Below, piece after piece: positions 32,810 to 42,808 of a stretch of 45,264 nt of DNA (its first letter is position 1; every line of letters starts with the position of its first letter). The translations under genes were made by a program, and so were the position numbers. The stretch spans positions 1 through 45,264 of the forward strand of contig NZ_FQVB01000034.1 of the NCBI RefSeq assembly GCF_900129305.1, written 5' to 3'. The notes under the pieces were generated by a model. The model was not told where the DNA came from and did no database searches. It saw nothing but the letters and a program-made list of their open reading frames with translations. The DNA comes from Desulfacinum infernum DSM 9756. GTDB taxonomy: Bacteria; Desulfobacterota; Syntrophobacteria; Syntrophobacterales; DSM-9756.

Positions 32810-33459
32810 AGAACCGTCTCCCCGGCAAAGACCTTTTGGCCCTTGGCCACCAGGACCTCGCCTTCCAATGGAATGTAAAGGTCCACGCGGGATCCGAAAC
32901 GAATCATTCCGAAACGTTCCCCGCGGCGGACCGCGTCGCCCACTCGAGGCCAACAGACGATGCGGCGGGCGATGAGCCCGGCCACCTGAGTCAACACTAC
33001 GTCCCGGCCGTCGTCGGATTGAATCCAAAGCCAGTTTTGCTCGTTTTCCAAGCTTGCCCGTTTCCTGTCCGCCGCCAGGAAGCGGCCCTTGCGGTAATGG
33101 AGCCCCGCCACGCGGCCGCTCACCGGAACGCGATTCACGTGCACATTGAAGATATTCATGAAGATGCTGATCTTCCACATTTCCCGGTTGGTGAAGCACG
33201 TCTCCTTCCGGCGCTCCACGGCGATGATTCGTCCGTCGGCCGGGCAGACCACGTCCCCTTCCCCGGCGTTGGACCAGCGCACGGGGTCCCGGAAAAAGTG
33301 GACCATGAGCAGCGTGGTCGCCAGCAAAATCACCGTGAGGGGGTGCCAGTGGGAAACGGCGCTCACAAGGGTTGTGAAGGCCGCGGCCGAAACATAGGGC
33401 AGGCCCTCGCGGGCGAACGGGATGTGGCGGGCACGCTTTCGGAAGTCATCTTCTGGCAA
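32794..33459 (-). CDS. psd: Phosphatidylserine decarboxylase proenzyme (short type)
   Basis: Pyruvoyl enzyme that converts phosphatidylserine to phosphatidylethanolamine. The segments HFFRDPVR, CPADGRI, ISIFMNIFNVHVNRVPVSG and the cleavage site RFGSRVD (Gly-Ser, the Ser forming the pyruvoyl) are all present. A hydrophobic hairpin lies at about residues 25-60. The frame extends to 33606, but the extra 49 residues are not family-like. A TTG at 33459 with GAAAGGA eight bases upstream gives 221 residues, the usual length. Partners with pssA; the two genes overlap. Confidence 0.93.
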   Translation of the reverse strand: MPEDDFRKRARHIPFAREGLPYVSAAAFTTLVSAVSHWHPLTVILLATTLLMVHFFRDPVRWSNAGEGDVVCPADGRIIAVERRKETCFTNREMWKISIFMNIFNVHVNRVPVSGRVAGLHYRKGRFLAADRKRASLENEQNWLWIQSDDGRDVVLTQVAGLIARRIVCWPRVGDAVRRGERFGMIRFGSRVDLYIPLEGEVLVAKGQKVFAGETVLCRLK

Positions 33460-33844
33460 TGGTTCGATCCTTTCAGGTCGATTCGGGAGCAACGGTTCTC
33501 CATACAAAACCACCGCGGGAGCCGCAAGGGTTTTTCTCCCGGCGGGCAGCTCCGGCGGTGGAAGGTCTTCTAAGGCAACATTTGCAAGCCGAGGGGCTTG
33601 TCCCAAAACGGATGACTCGCCACTCCCGGCACCCTTCCGCAGCCCTGAAGGGCTGCGCTACGGGAAAAGCGGCGATTCCCGGCGTTTTCGGACCGCCTCC
33701 TAGGAGCCTGTTCGAGAATGGCAGATTTGCGCCGTTCAACGCCCCTTCGTCATCCCCGCGGAAGCGGGGATCCAGAATTTCCAGTAAGTTATGGACTCCC
33801 GCTTGCGCGGGAGTGACGGTTTGCAGAGTTCTCGGCCAAACCTC
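33460..33844. repeat. Gene-free spacer with two abutting MITE-like elements
   Basis: Bases 33588-33703 and 33702-33849 are two elements end to end; see separate entries. Bases 33460-33587 contain nothing recognised. Confidence 0.55.
33588..33703 (+). mobile_element. MITE-like element, core B only
   Basis: The left end GAGGGGCTTGTCCCAAAACG and the right end CGTTTTCGGACCGCCTCCTA are inverted repeats. The single core palindrome is GCAGCCCTGAAGGGCTGC (33639-33656), followed by GCTACGGGAAAA as in the composite copies. It shares the CCTAGG boundary with the next element. Confidence 0.5.
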
Positions 33845-33849
33845 CTAGT
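33702..33849 (+). mobile_element. MITE-like element, core C, abutting the ilvC stop
   Basis: The left end AGGAGCCTGTTCGAGAATGG and right end GTTCTCGGCCAAACCTCCTA are imperfect inverted repeats. The core has ATCCCCGCGGAAGCGGGGAT and CTCCCGCTTGCGCGGGAG with TCCAGAATTTCCAGTAAG between. Its right boundary contains the ilvC stop codon (TAG, 33847-33845). Related cores lie at 35161 and 39413. Confidence 0.55.
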
Positions 33850-34846
33850 CGAACTTCTTGGCCTCCAGGAAGGGCATCATAGCCCGCAGGCGCGCTCCCA
33901 CCTCTTCCACCAGGTGGGCCCGCTCGCGGCGGCGCATGGTGCGGAACATGGGCGTTCCCGCCTGGTTTTCCAGGATCCATTCCCGGGCGAACTGCCCCGT
34001 CTGAATCTCCTCCAGGATCTTCTTCATCTCCTTGCGGGTTTCCTCGGTGATGATGCGCTTTCCCCGGGTGTAGTCGCCGTATTCGGCCGTGTCGCTGATG
34101 GAATAGCGCATGTAGGACAGGCCGCCCTGGTAGATGAGGTCCACGATGAGCTTCAGCTCGTGCATGCACTCAAAGAAGGCGATCTCCGGCTGGTATCCGG
34201 CTTCCACTAGGGTCTCGAACCCCGCCTTGATGAGCTCCGATACGCCGCCGCACAAGACGGCCTGCTCGCCGAAAAGGTCCGTTTCGGTCTCTTCCTGAAA
34301 GGTGGTCTCCATCACTCCCGCCCGGGTGGCTCCTATGCCCTTGGCGTAGGCCAGAGCGGTCTGGAGAGCCTGTCCGGTGGCATCCTGATGGATGGCCACC
34401 AGCGCGGGCACGCCGGCTCCCCGCACGTATTCGCTTCGCACCAGATGGCCGGGGCCCTTGGGGGCCACCATCACCACGTCCACGTCTTTGGGCGGGACGA
34501 TCTGCCCGAAATGGATGTTGAACCCGTGGGAAAAGAGGAGGGTCTTGCCCGGGGTCATGAACGGGGCCACATCGTCCCGGTAGAGCTTGGCCTGAATGTG
34601 GTCGGGGACGAGCATCTGGATGACATCGGCCGCCTCGGCGGCTTCCCGGGCGCTCACCGGCTCGAAACCGTCCTCCACCGCCTTTTCATAGTTGGCCGAT
34701 CCGGGGCGCTGGCCCACGATCACCTGGACACCGCTGTCGCGCAGATTCTGGGCCTGAGCGTGGCCCTGAGAGCCGTAGCCGATGACGGCCACCTTCTTTC
34801 CCTGCAAAACCTTTGCATCCGCATCCGCATCATAGAAAATCCGCAT
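33845..34846 (-). CDS. ilvC: Ketol-acid reductoisomerase, class I
   Basis: NADPH- and Mg-dependent isomeroreduction in Val and Ile synthesis. [19 protein letters not shown] is the nucleotide site; the beta2-alphaB loop [11 protein letters not shown] points to NADPH preference. [12 protein letters not shown] and [29 protein letters not shown] are catalytic-domain signatures with the conserved acidic ligands. 333 residues is standard. AGGAGG precedes ATG 34846. The gene ends inside the boundary of a MITE-like element. Confidence 0.98.
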   Translation of the reverse strand: MRIFYDADADAKVLQGKKVAVIGYGSQGHAQAQNLRDSGVQVIVGQRPGSANYEKAVEDGFEPVSAREAAEAADVIQMLVPDHIQAKLYRDDVAPFMTPGKTLLFSHGFNIHFGQIVPPKDVDVVMVAPKGPGHLVRSEYVRGAGVPALVAIHQDATGQALQTALAYAKGIGATRAGVMETTFQEETETDLFGEQAVLCGGVSELIKAGFETLVEAGYQPEIAFFECMHELKLIVDLIYQGGLSYMRYSISDTAEYGDYTRGKRIITEETRKEMKKILEEIQTGQFAREWILENQAGTPMFRTMRRRERAHLVEEVGARLRAMMPFLEAKKFD

Positions 34847-35335
34847 TCACTTTCCTCCTGCTTTTCCCATTCCAAGGGATCGTTTCCTAAATGGAGCGAT
34901 TCTTTCGTTGTGTTGTTCCTATGTCCGCGCGGTCAGCGGGCGGGGATAAACCCCGCCCCTACGCAGCCTGTTCATCCACCTTCGTAGGGGCGGGCTTTAT
35001 GCCCGCCCGTCGGAACCTTGCGATGGGGGAGAATCGTCCCATTTAGGTGTTTTCGAGAAGGTCCCCCTCCGGTGGAAGGCCTTCCTGAACCATGGGGGCT
35101 CGCGCAAGCGCGGTCCCACGACTTTCCGCTTTTCGACGCCATCCCCGCCCGGCTTCCGAAAGGAGCCTGCCCGGCAGTGGCTGATCCGGAGCGTTCAACG
35201 CCCCTCCGTCATCCCGGCCAAGCCTTTGCCTGGTTTGAACGGGGAACGGAAGTCCAGGCTTTCAGGCGTGTTCCGGGCTTCCGTTCAGGTGGGGCGACGG
35301 TTGGATACGCCGCAGGGCGGGCCATGCGTCCCGAC
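34847..35335. repeat. ilvN-ilvC spacer with palindromes and a MITE-like element
   Basis: GCGGGCGGGGATAAACCCCG...CCCTAC (about 34937-34963) and GTAGGGGCGGGCTTTATGCC...CGCCC (34984-35008) are copies of the GTAGGGGCG palindrome family in opposite orientation. The element at 35161 follows. No gene; the gap splits the ilvBN and ilvC genes, so ilvC may have its own transcript. Confidence 0.55.
35161..35335 (+). mobile_element. MITE-like element, diverged core C, next to the ilvN stop
   Basis: The left end AGGAGCCTGCCCGGCAGTGG continues with GCGTTCAACGCCCCTCCGTC, as in the copies at 33702 and 39413. The right end is not clear; similarity fades before the ilvN stop at 35336. Confidence 0.45.
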
Positions 35336-35836
<501 letters not shown>

Positions 35837-35838
35837 AA

Positions 35839-37557
35839 TCACACCAGCAGCATTTCCGAAATGTTTTTGCCAGCAGGCACCATGGGATAGACGCCCTCTT
35901 CGGGACTGACCCAAAAGTCCATGAGAACCGGCTTGCGGATGGACAAGGCCTCGCGAAGGACCGGCTCCACTTCCTCCATGGTCTTGGCGCGAAGCCCCAC
36001 CGCTCCGTAGGCTTCGGCAAGGCGGACAAAGTCCGGAGACGCATCCAGGCACGTGGCGCAATAGTTCTTTTCGTAGAAAAGCTCCTGCCATTGACGGACC
36101 ATGCCCAGAAACCGATTGTTCAGGATGGCCACCTTCACGGGCAAATCGTGGCACACGGCGGTGATCATCTCCTGGATGTTCATCTGGATGCTGCCGTCGC
36201 CGGCCACGTCGATCACCAGCCGGTCGGGAAAGGCCGCTTGGGCTCCGATGGCCGCGGGAAGGCCGTAGCCCATGGTCCCCAGTCCGCCCGATGTGAGCAG
36301 CGTGCGCGGCTTGGCAAAATGGTAGTACTGGGCGGTCCACATCTGGTTCTGGCCCACCTCGGTGGTGATGATGGCGTTCTCGTCGGCCAGCTCGAAGATC
36401 TTTTCCACCACGTACTGGGGTTTGATGCCGTTTCCTTCCTTCTTGTAGGCCAGCGGATAGGTCTCGCGCCACTGTCGTATCTGGTCCAGCCACGGAGCGC
36501 GGGTTTCCGTCACGTTTTCGATGGGGTCCTTCTTGGCGATTTCATTGAGCTTACGCAAGGCCGCCTTGCAGTCTCCCACGATGGGGATGTCCACAAGGAC
36601 GTTCTTGGAAATGCTGGTGGGGTCCACATCGATGTGGACGATCTTGGCCTTGGGGGCGAACCCGTCGATCTTGCCCGTCACGCGGTCGTCGAAGCGCGCT
36701 CCCACGGCGAAAAGCACGTCGCAGTTCTGGACCGCCATGTTGGCCCGGAAGGTTCCGTGCATGCCCAGCATGCCGAGCCACAGCGGGTGCATCTCCCGCT
36801 CCCCCTTGGCGTTTCGAACCACCGCCGGAAATCCTCCCAGTCCCATGAGGGTGGTGGTCACCGGGGCCTGGAGGGCTTCCGCCAACTGGGTCAGCTCCTG
36901 GTGAGCGCTGGAGATGATGACGCCCCCGCCCGCGTAAATGACCGGCCTCTTCGCCTTCTTGAGCAACTCCCATGCCCGGTTGATCTGTCCCGTGTGGGGT
37001 TCCACGGTGGGACGGTAGCCGGGAAGCTGGACCTTTCTGGGATATCGGAACTCCGTGGAGGCCTGGATCACGTCCTTGGGAAGATCCACCAGGACCGGCC
37101 CCGGACGGCCCGTACTGGCCAGGTAGAACGCCTCCCGAATGACCCGGGCCAGATCCCGAACATCCTTGACCAAATAGTTGTGCTTGGTGCAGGGGCGCGT
37201 GATGCCCACGATGTCCACTTCCTGGAAGGCGTCGTTTCCAATGAGCGCCGTGGGGACCTGGCCGGTGAAGACCACCATGGGTACCGAGTCCATGTAGGCG
37301 GTGGCGATCCCGGTCACCGTGTTGGTGGCGCCGGGCCCGGAGGTGACCAGACACACGCCCACCTTCCCCGTGGCGCGCGCATATCCGTCCGCCATGTGTG
37401 CGGCGCCCTGTTCGTGGCGCACCAGGATGTGACGAATGTCGTGCTTGGGCATTTCGTGGTAGATGTCGATCACGGCGCCCCCCGGAAACCCGAAGATCAC
37501 CTCCACGTTCTCCCGCTTCAAACATTCAAAGAAGATCTGCGCCCCTGTGAGTTTCAT
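35839..37557 (-). CDS. ilvB: Acetolactate synthase large (catalytic) subunit
   Basis: ThDP- and FAD-dependent first enzyme of branched-chain amino acid synthesis. [16 protein letters not shown] opens the pyrimidine-binding domain, the catalytic Glu is in [18 protein letters not shown], and the ThDP-Mg motif is [17 protein letters not shown] 37557 is preferred over a TTG four codons upstream; GAGGGAGG precedes it. 572 residues is normal. A good promoter lies about 120 bases upstream. Confidence 0.98.
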   Translation of the reverse strand: MKLTGAQIFFECLKRENVEVIFGFPGGAVIDIYHEMPKHDIRHILVRHEQGAAHMADGYARATGKVGVCLVTSGPGATNTVTGIATAYMDSVPMVVFTGQVPTALIGNDAFQEVDIVGITRPCTKHNYLVKDVRDLARVIREAFYLASTGRPGPVLVDLPKDVIQASTEFRYPRKVQLPGYRPTVEPHTGQINRAWELLKKAKRPVIYAGGGVIISSAHQELTQLAEALQAPVTTTLMGLGGFPAVVRNAKGEREMHPLWLGMLGMHGTFRANMAVQNCDVLFAVGARFDDRVTGKIDGFAPKAKIVHIDVDPTSISKNVLVDIPIVGDCKAALRKLNEIAKKDPIENVTETRAPWLDQIRQWRETYPLAYKKEGNGIKPQYVVEKIFELADENAIITTEVGQNQMWTAQYYHFAKPRTLLTSGGLGTMGYGLPAAIGAQAAFPDRLVIDVAGDGSIQMNIQEMITAVCHDLPVKVAILNNRFLGMVRQWQELFYEKNYCATCLDASPDFVRLAEAYGAVGLRAKTMEEVEPVLREALSIRKPVLMDFWVSPEEGVYPMVPAGKNISEMLLV

Positions 37558-37674
37558 GGCCTCCCTCAAAGACTGGCGAGGACACCTGAGGCACGGGGCC
37601 GCGGCGTCCTTCCGAAAAAAGTTTCTTGATAGCTAACCAATGTTCATCATTAGCAATTCATCGGATGAACCGAC

Positions 37675-37703
37675 ACTTTAGAGAAAAGCCGAAGGTCTGT
37701 CAA
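37675..37703 (-). promoter_or_regulatory. ilvBN operon promoter
   Basis: On the minus strand a perfect TTGACA (37703-37698) and TAAAGT (37680-37675) are separated by 17 bases. Transcription would start near 37668. The leader contains the inverted repeat GCTAATG-n6-CATTGGTTAGC (37653-37631), a possible operator or leader hairpin. Confidence 0.6.
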
Positions 37704-37798
37704 CAAGACCAAGAAAGCGTCTTTGTTCACAAAAAAGCGCCTCGTTTGACAAACGGATGGGACTGTATGATCTTGAACGGCCGGAGGGAATTCTTGCC

Positions 37799-38275
37799 AT
37801 GAAGATCCAACCCAATACCATGATCACGGTTCGCTACACGTTGGAGCCCGTGGGCTCGGAGGCTTTTCCCTACCCCAAGGGCCCGTACAGGATGGAAGCC
37901 CTGGTGGGGCATGGAAGGCTGCTTCCCGGCCTGGAAGAGGCTTTGATGGGCGCCGAAGAAGGGGCGGCCGTCGAGGTGGTCCTGGATCCGCAGGACTTTG
38001 CCGGCGAAGTGGGCGCCGAAGCCCATATTGCAAGGGAGGATGTGGTGGAAGAGGGGCCGCTGGAAGTGGGCGCCGTTCGCCACACCATGGACGAGAACCG
38101 GTGTTTGCGGCCTTTCCGGATCCTGGCGGTGGAAGGGGATCGACTGCGCGTGAGCTTCGGCCACCCTTTCGCCGGAAAACCTTTCCTGTTCCGGGTGGTG
38201 GTGGAAAAGGTCCGGTGGGCCAGTCTGGAGGAGATACGGGCCGCCAGGACCCCGGTGCGGGGTGGAGGCCTTTGA
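37799..38275 (+). CDS. FKBP-type peptidyl-prolyl isomerase, SlyD-like
   Basis: 158 residues. The FKBP half-domains MITVRYTLEPVGSE and LLPGLEEALMGAEEGAAVEVVLDP flank an insert-in-flap region (GAEAHIAREDVVEEGPLEVG) of the SlyD type, which binds unfolded chains. The His-rich metal tail of E. coli SlyD is absent. ATG 37799 has GGAGGG upstream; TTGACA at 37746 and TATGAT at 37766 form a possible promoter, although the 14-base spacing is short. It is divergent from ilvB. Confidence 0.85.
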   Translation: MKIQPNTMITVRYTLEPVGSEAFPYPKGPYRMEALVGHGRLLPGLEEALMGAEEGAAVEVVLDPQDFAGEVGAEAHIAREDVVEEGPLEVGAVRHTMDENRCLRPFRILAVEGDRLRVSFGHPFAGKPFLFRVVVEKVRWASLEEIRAARTPVRGGGL

Positions 38276-38428
38276 ATGGGAGCCTGCCGGCTGTCGAGCC
38301 GGGGGCGCCCGATCCGAGGCACACCTCCGTGTGAAAGAGAACCGCGAATGAACGCGAATAAACGCAAAATCGAAAAATCGCTTCATTCAGGTTTGAAGCG
38401 CCTGACTTTTGGAGGATGCAAGGTGTTT

Positions 38429-39049
38429 ATGGACAGCAAAAAAACGGCCCAGGAGACGACCCCGAACCAGCGTAGCCATCCGAATCCACTGAAGGCCCTG
38501 GCCGACTTTTTCTTCGAGGTGGGCATGCTCAAGCGAACGCCGCGATCCGGCTTTCAGTTTCTGGGCACGGGCCGCGAGTCCGTGGCGGACCACTCCTTTC
38601 GCGTGGCGGTCATCGGATTTTCCCTGGCGCGGCTTGCCGACCATCCCGACCCTTTCCGCGTCGTCTGCCTCTGCCTGTTCCACGACGTGGCGGAAGCCAG
38701 AACGGGCGACATGAACTACGTGAACAAGCAGTATGTGAAGGTGGACGAGGAAAAGGCCGTGGCCCATCTGGCCCATGCCCTTCCCTTTGGCGGCGAACTG
38801 CGGGCTTTCCTGGAAGAGTACCGCGCGGGGGAAACCGATGCGGCACGCCTCGCCCACGACGCGGACCAACTGGATCTCATCCTGGAATTGAAGCAGCAAA
38901 AGGATCTGGGAAACGCCTATGCCCAGGAGTGGATCCGGTATGCTCTCGAGCGGCTCTGCACGGAGACGGGACGACGGTTGGCGAACCAGATTCTGGAAAC
39001 CGATTCGGCCGCCTGGTGGTTCGACGGAAACGACCACTGGTGGACGTGA
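38429..39049 (+). CDS. HD-domain phosphohydrolase, YfbR/HDDC2-like
   Basis: 206 residues. The metal-binding pattern is visible: ESVADHSFRVAVIGF (first His), CLFHDVAEARTGD (HD pair) and HDADQLDLILELK (last Asp). This arrangement matches YfbR/HDDC2 5'-deoxynucleotidases, though the substrate is not proven. Two starts are possible: ATG 38429, or GTG 38423, which has GGAGG at a better spacing of 7. The sequence just upstream (38340-38365) is a dispersed repeat of the GAATGAACGCGAATAAACGC type. Confidence 0.85.
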   Translation: MDSKKTAQETTPNQRSHPNPLKALADFFFEVGMLKRTPRSGFQFLGTGRESVADHSFRVAVIGFSLARLADHPDPFRVVCLCLFHDVAEARTGDMNYVNKQYVKVDEEKAVAHLAHALPFGGELRAFLEEYRAGETDAARLAHDADQLDLILELKQQKDLGNAYAQEWIRYALERLCTETGRRLANQILETDSAAWWFDGNDHWWT

Positions 39050-39604
39050 GTCTCTTTTACCGGTCCTAGACGGAAAGCCGTTCAGCTCCCGTTCGTCATG
39101 CCCGCGAAAGCGGGTCCCTGTAGGGGCGAATGATCATTCGCCCCTACAGGCAGGGCGCAGCAACGGGACAGGCGGGCGCCAAGCCCGCCCCTGAGAAGGC
39201 CGATTGGACCTGTCGAGTAGGGGCGGGGTTTATCCCCGCCCGCTGCGCGGAGACGGGAAGAAGACGGCGAAAGAATCTCCCCATTGAGGCGGAACCCATT
39301 TTTCCCGAAGCTGCGGAATCCCCAGGGCGTCGGGCGGGCCATGGGGTGTTTGGCTGTCTGGTCATGGGGACCGGTAGGAAACAGCGATCCTTGATTGACA
39401 ACGGGGACGCGGTGCGTTTCCGACAATGGCTGATTTCCATCGTTCAACGCCCCTTCGTCGTCCCCGCCAATCTTGTCCCGGCTTGAACGGGGAGCGGGGG
39501 TCCGGAATTTCCAGTAAGTGGGCTCCCGCCTGCGCGGGAGTGACGGCCTCGCAGGTTTTCGAACCCATCTCCCGACGGCGTGGCCCACCTCTGGCCGTGG
39601 GTTC
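39050..39604. repeat. Gene-free spacer with palindromes and one MITE-like element
   Basis: Fragments in order: a core-C remnant (39075-39115, CCCGCGAAAGCGGG), the palindrome GTAGGGGCGAATGATCATTC and its CGCCCCTAC arm (39120-39147), GCGGGCGCCAAGCCCGCCC (39174-39192), GTAGGGGCGGGGTTTATCCC and its CGCCC arm (39219-39243), and the element at 39413-39567. Bases 39250-39410 show nothing recognisable. No gene is called. Confidence 0.55.
39413..39567 (+). mobile_element. MITE-like element, core C
   Basis: It starts with TTTCCGACAATGGCTGATTTC and GTTCAACGCCCCTTCGTC and ends near GCAGGTTTTCGAACCCATC. The core shares TCCGGAATTTCCAGTAAG and CTCCCGCCTGCGCGGGAG with the copy at 33702. It lies 38 bases from the stop codon of the next minus-strand gene. 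Confidence 0.45.
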
Positions 39605-39973
39605 CTAACGCTTCTTGGGCTTGCGATCGAAGAGCGAGACCACCTTCCCGTCCGGCGTGCCGGGAGTGTCGTCTTCCGGCCCTTCCGGCGGCTCGGTTTC
39701 CTTCGATTCTTCGGTCCCTTGGGCTTCCTCTTCCGCTTCGGGAGGCGCTTCCACCTTGACCAGCCGAATGGGGTGCCCCCCCATGGTGAACTCTTCCCCG
39801 TTGATGTAGGCCTCCCTCAGGATCCAGGTGACCACCATCAGGGGCACCTGAAGCACCAACATCTTCACCTGCCACCAGTCCGGCTTGGGGTCCGGAGAGA
39901 TCTTTTCGATCCTGGCGAAAAACGCCGGCTTGTCGTTCATGTGGACCAGCACCACATCCCCTTCGCCTGTCAT
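39605..39973 (-). CDS. Conserved hypothetical protein (122 aa)
   Basis: ATG 39973 has AAAGGAGC upstream; the frame to 40015 is not supported. The N-terminal 75 residues look structured: GDVVLVHMNDKPAFFARIEKI, then KPDWWQVKMLVLQVPLMVVT, then YINGEEFTMGGHPIRLVKV. The last 45 residues are acidic and Pro-rich, ending in a basic DRKPKKR. From memory this resembles a conserved deltaproteobacterial hypothetical family; no function is known to me. Confidence 0.7.
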   Translation of the reverse strand: MTGEGDVVLVHMNDKPAFFARIEKISPDPKPDWWQVKMLVLQVPLMVVTWILREAYINGEEFTMGGHPIRLVKVEAPPEAEEEAQGTEESKETEPPEGPEDDTPGTPDGKVVSLFDRKPKKR

Positions 39974-40120
39974 GAGGGCTCCTTTCTGCCGTTTGTTCGA
40001 CGGGACGCCCGACAAAGGGTCCCGAAACGTGGGGCCTTCATGCCGATATCGCGGCGCATTGTCAAGAAGCCTGACGGGATGTCCTGTCTTTCTTCACCCT
40101 GCCCCGCCCTGCCGTCGGGA

Positions 40121-41029
40121 TCAGGCCATGGCCTGCAGGAACGAAGCGATGGCCGGGCGGGCGCGGAGCCCTTCGATCCAGTCCGAGGGCACCGCCTGGA
40201 GGCCGTGGTGGGCTCCCAGCACCATGCCCACCAGCAGCCCGCGGGCGGCCGAATCCCCGCCGGCCATCACGTTGGCCGCCAGCGCCTGCCGAAAGTCCTT
40301 CTCATGGCGCGCGAGCAAATGGACGGTGGCGGGAAAGGCCGCCTGCACGGGGCAACCCCGGCCGAAGGCTCCCACGGCTTCCACCGTCTCCTCGGACGCG
40401 CTCTCCAGCCCGCGCCGGACCCATTCCTGAAGCCGGGGCGATGCGGGCATTTCGGAGGCCACTTCGGCCAACGCCCGGCTGGGCCGCCGCCCCTGAAGAA
40501 CGCGCAGGGTCGTCAGGGCAAAGAAGGCGGCCGCCTCCACCACCTGGGGATGGTTGTGGGTCATGGCGGTCTGGGCCCGGGCCGCGTGCAGGCAGGCTTC
40601 GGGATCGTCGGCCAGGGCAAAGACGATGGGAGCGATCCGAGAGGCACCCGCCAGGTCGCTGGAAGACGATCCCGATTCTTGGGGGCTGTTCCCCTCCTCG
40701 AATTTCTCAAGGGTCCCGCGGGTGGCCTTGTCCACATAGCCCCGGTAGTCCCGGAAGAGTCCTCGCCACCTCTCGGAAAAATCGAGGAGGTCGAAGGCGC
40801 CCCCCTTGGCGGCCACCGATTCCAAAAGGACCAGGGTCTGATCTCCGTAATGGGTCAAATCCCCTCGGCGTTTTCCCGCATGATAGGAATCGGGCGGGGG
40901 CTCCAAGAGACGGTCCACGGTGCCGAACCGTTCCCGGATCGCTTCGGGGTCGTAGATCCAGTGCGCGCCCAAAGCCAGGGAATCCGCCACAAACGCTCCC
41001 CACACCAAGGCTTCCCTCTTGTCGGTCAT
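40121..41029 (-). CDS. ADP-ribosylglycohydrolase-like protein (crystallin J1 branch)
   Basis: 302 residues, all-helical DraG/ARH fold. The start REALVWGAFVADSLALGAHW matches the family entry. The first metal-binding segment, normally GxxTDDT, reads HYGDQTLVLLES, and the last, normally GGDTD, reads AGGDSAARGLLVGMVLGA, as in the crystallin J1/selenoprotein J branch. Metal binding and hydrolysis of ADP-ribosyl bonds are therefore uncertain. ATG 41029 follows a GGAGG-like GAGGGG. The flanking minus-strand hypothetical could be co-transcribed (147-base gap). Confidence 0.82.
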   Translation of the reverse strand: MTDKREALVWGAFVADSLALGAHWIYDPEAIRERFGTVDRLLEPPPDSYHAGKRRGDLTHYGDQTLVLLESVAAKGGAFDLLDFSERWRGLFRDYRGYVDKATRGTLEKFEEGNSPQESGSSSSDLAGASRIAPIVFALADDPEACLHAARAQTAMTHNHPQVVEAAAFFALTTLRVLQGRRPSRALAEVASEMPASPRLQEWVRRGLESASEETVEAVGAFGRGCPVQAAFPATVHLLARHEKDFRQALAANVMAGGDSAARGLLVGMVLGAHHGLQAVPSDWIEGLRARPAIASFLQAMA

Positions 41030-41189
41030 AGGCCCCTCCTTCGAATCAAAGCGGTCCAGGAATCAGGACTCTTCGGTGCTCGTTGGAAACCGGCACGATC
41101 GCCCATTTCACCGGGAGCTTGCCCTGCTCATAGCAAAAGGCTAGCGTGAGGGCGAGGATTATTCACTCGAGGGCGAAAAGGAATTCATC

Positions 41190-41906
41190 ATGGCGATGCG
41201 GCGGATTGTGGGCATCGGGACGGCAAGGGGCGTGGATGTTATGGAACGGGTGGTGGAACTCCTGGAGATCGCCTCGCCGGCCATCCTGGCTCTCGACGAA
41301 AACCCCGTCTGGTTCAGTACCCTGATCCACATGCGTAGTTCCCGGGAGCTCTTCACGGAGGAGTTTCTTTTCGACCAGAAGCGTCACATCCTCCGACGCG
41401 GGGGCGACGTGGGAAAACTCGGTGCCCTGCTCTATGCCCTGCGCCACGCCGGCACACCGGTCCATTTCGCGGACGGCGTCTCGGGCGACATCCTTTCGGA
41501 TGCAGGGGAGCTCATCGGCGTCTATCCCTATGTGGGCGATGTGGAGTTTGCCGCCTCCACGGACATGATGAGGACTCCCATGGAACTCATCAAGCAGCGC
41601 ATCCCCCGCTACCCCGGGATGGATTTCGATTATGAACTGATCCACGCCTATCAGGTGGAAGCGCCGGACGACATTCGGGACCGGGCCCTGGGGCCTCGAA
41701 ACGTCTTCACCGCCCGGGTGCTGAACAGGATCCTGATGGAAAAGACGGGGGACACCCTGGCCTTCGTGGGACACTGCAAGCGCTTTCTCAAGGAAGCCTT
41801 TGAGGAGACCCCGGGACTGACGGAGGAAGAAAAGCTCGCCTACAGGCCGCTTTTCGACCTCCTGGATGCGGAATCGAAGGAATTCTTCGACGCCGCCGCG
41901 CCGTGA
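41190..41906 (+). CDS. Hypothetical protein (238 aa), possibly TraB/ChaN-like
   Basis: ATG 41190 has AAGGA upstream. The sequence has an alpha/beta look with VVELLEIASPAILALDENP near the N-terminus, GALLYALRHAGTPVHFADG in the middle, and RALGPRNVFTARVLNRIL then TLAFVGHCKRF late. The last two segments recall the ERD...GxGH pattern of TraB/EreA/ChaN-superfamily proteins, but only loosely. There is no signal peptide or membrane span. The frame is intact and codon use is like its neighbours. A composite MITE-like element begins two bases after the stop. Confidence 0.6.
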   Translation: MAMRRIVGIGTARGVDVMERVVELLEIASPAILALDENPVWFSTLIHMRSSRELFTEEFLFDQKRHILRRGGDVGKLGALLYALRHAGTPVHFADGVSGDILSDAGELIGVYPYVGDVEFAASTDMMRTPMELIKQRIPRYPGMDFDYELIHAYQVEAPDDIRDRALGPRNVFTARVLNRILMEKTGDTLAFVGHCKRFLKEAFEETPGLTEEEKLAYRPLFDLLDAESKEFFDAAAP

Positions 41907-41908
41907 TC

Positions 41909-42131
41909 CAGGAGACTGTCCGACAATGGCTCTGCGACTTACAAGGCCGAAGGATTTTGGTCCTCCTCGTAGCCGCGGGGCTTCAGCCCCGCGGAAAGGC
42001 TCATCGCCACTCCATGAAGTAACAGGAAATACGCGATGGCCTATCCGACGGCCGGGGGCTCCCCCGCAGCCCTGAAGGGCTGCGCTACGAGAAAAAAGGT
42101 CGTCCGCGGCGTTCTCAGACAGCCTCGTAGG
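41909..42131 (+). mobile_element. Composite MITE-like element (cores A and B)
   Basis: The left end AGGAGACTGTCCGACAATGG and right end CGTTCTCAGACAGCCTCGTA are inverted repeats. Palindrome A lies at 41973-41994 and palindrome B at 42066-42083, in the same order and spacing as the copy at 9011-9232. Internal non-palindromic parts (ACTCCATGAAGTAACAGGAA) also match the copy near 1300-1480. Confidence 0.65.
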
Positions 42132-42808
42132 GCCCTTTTCTTTGCGGCAAAGGATTCCAGATCCCCAGAACCAGTGAGGGCCTCTTGAAAGGGCCACGCC
42201 CTGAGCGGAGGTGCCGCCTATCTGGCCTTGAGCGCGATCCCCGATTCCTTGCATGAGGCCGCCGCCGGGAGAAAGCACGCGTCGGAAAAGGCCAACCGCC
42301 GGACAACCCTCCTACCTTCTCGGACTCCGAGGGCGACGTCGCGGGAGCCTCTCAGGAAGGCGGCGGAGGACTCCGGGATCACCACGCCTGCCTTGGGGAA
42401 GCGGTGCGCCCCATCGTGCCTTTAATTCTCTGCATCGGCATACCAACAGGCACAATCCACTTGCACCAAGCTGGGAAATTTGGCATTAGTTTGTGAAACA
42501 TGCGACATTGTCAGTAACCGACACAACACCCTAGATTTCATACCAAGTTGATTTAACAAGGGGGATCCACCTTATCGCCTGTTCAAAAATGCAGCGAGGG
42601 AGGTCCCGCTGAATCGAACAACCGATTATCTCCAATCTCCATAACAGGGGGAATAGATAGCCAAAGGTAACCGGAAGATTTTGAGCGTGGTGACGTGATC
42701 ACCATGTTCTCAATGCCTGCAAGCATAAGCAGCCCGGTGGCGCTTGATACTGCTGGCCTTCTGCCGATCGGGGCTCGCAGGCTAAGGGAGATTGTGTAGA
42801 ATAACAAG
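42132..42808. other. Transition region before the gene cassettes
   Basis: No gene is called. The part 42218-42420, read on the minus strand, is an open stretch with plausible protein character (FPKAGVVIPESSAAFLRGSR) ending at TAG 42220-42218, but it lacks a start and a recognised family; it may be a gene remnant. GC content drops after about 42420. There is no integron integrase on either strand. The last bases, AATAACAAG followed by TTAGCGC, resemble the end of an attI-type site (AACAAAGTT|A in class 1 integrons), which is weak evidence. Confidence 0.4.

Noticed and set aside
36091-37629. 512-codon plus-strand frame across ilvB
   Set aside because: Antisense to an unmistakable acetolactate synthase.
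37746-37771. TTGACA and TATGAT before the FKBP gene as a certain promoter
   Set aside because: The 14-base spacing is too short to call with confidence; mentioned only in the gene entry.
41163-42278. 371-codon minus-strand frame across 41190-41906 and the MITE-like element
   Set aside because: It crosses a repeat element and reads as low-complexity Gly/Arg/Pro sequence, whereas the plus-strand gene has a good start and balanced composition.
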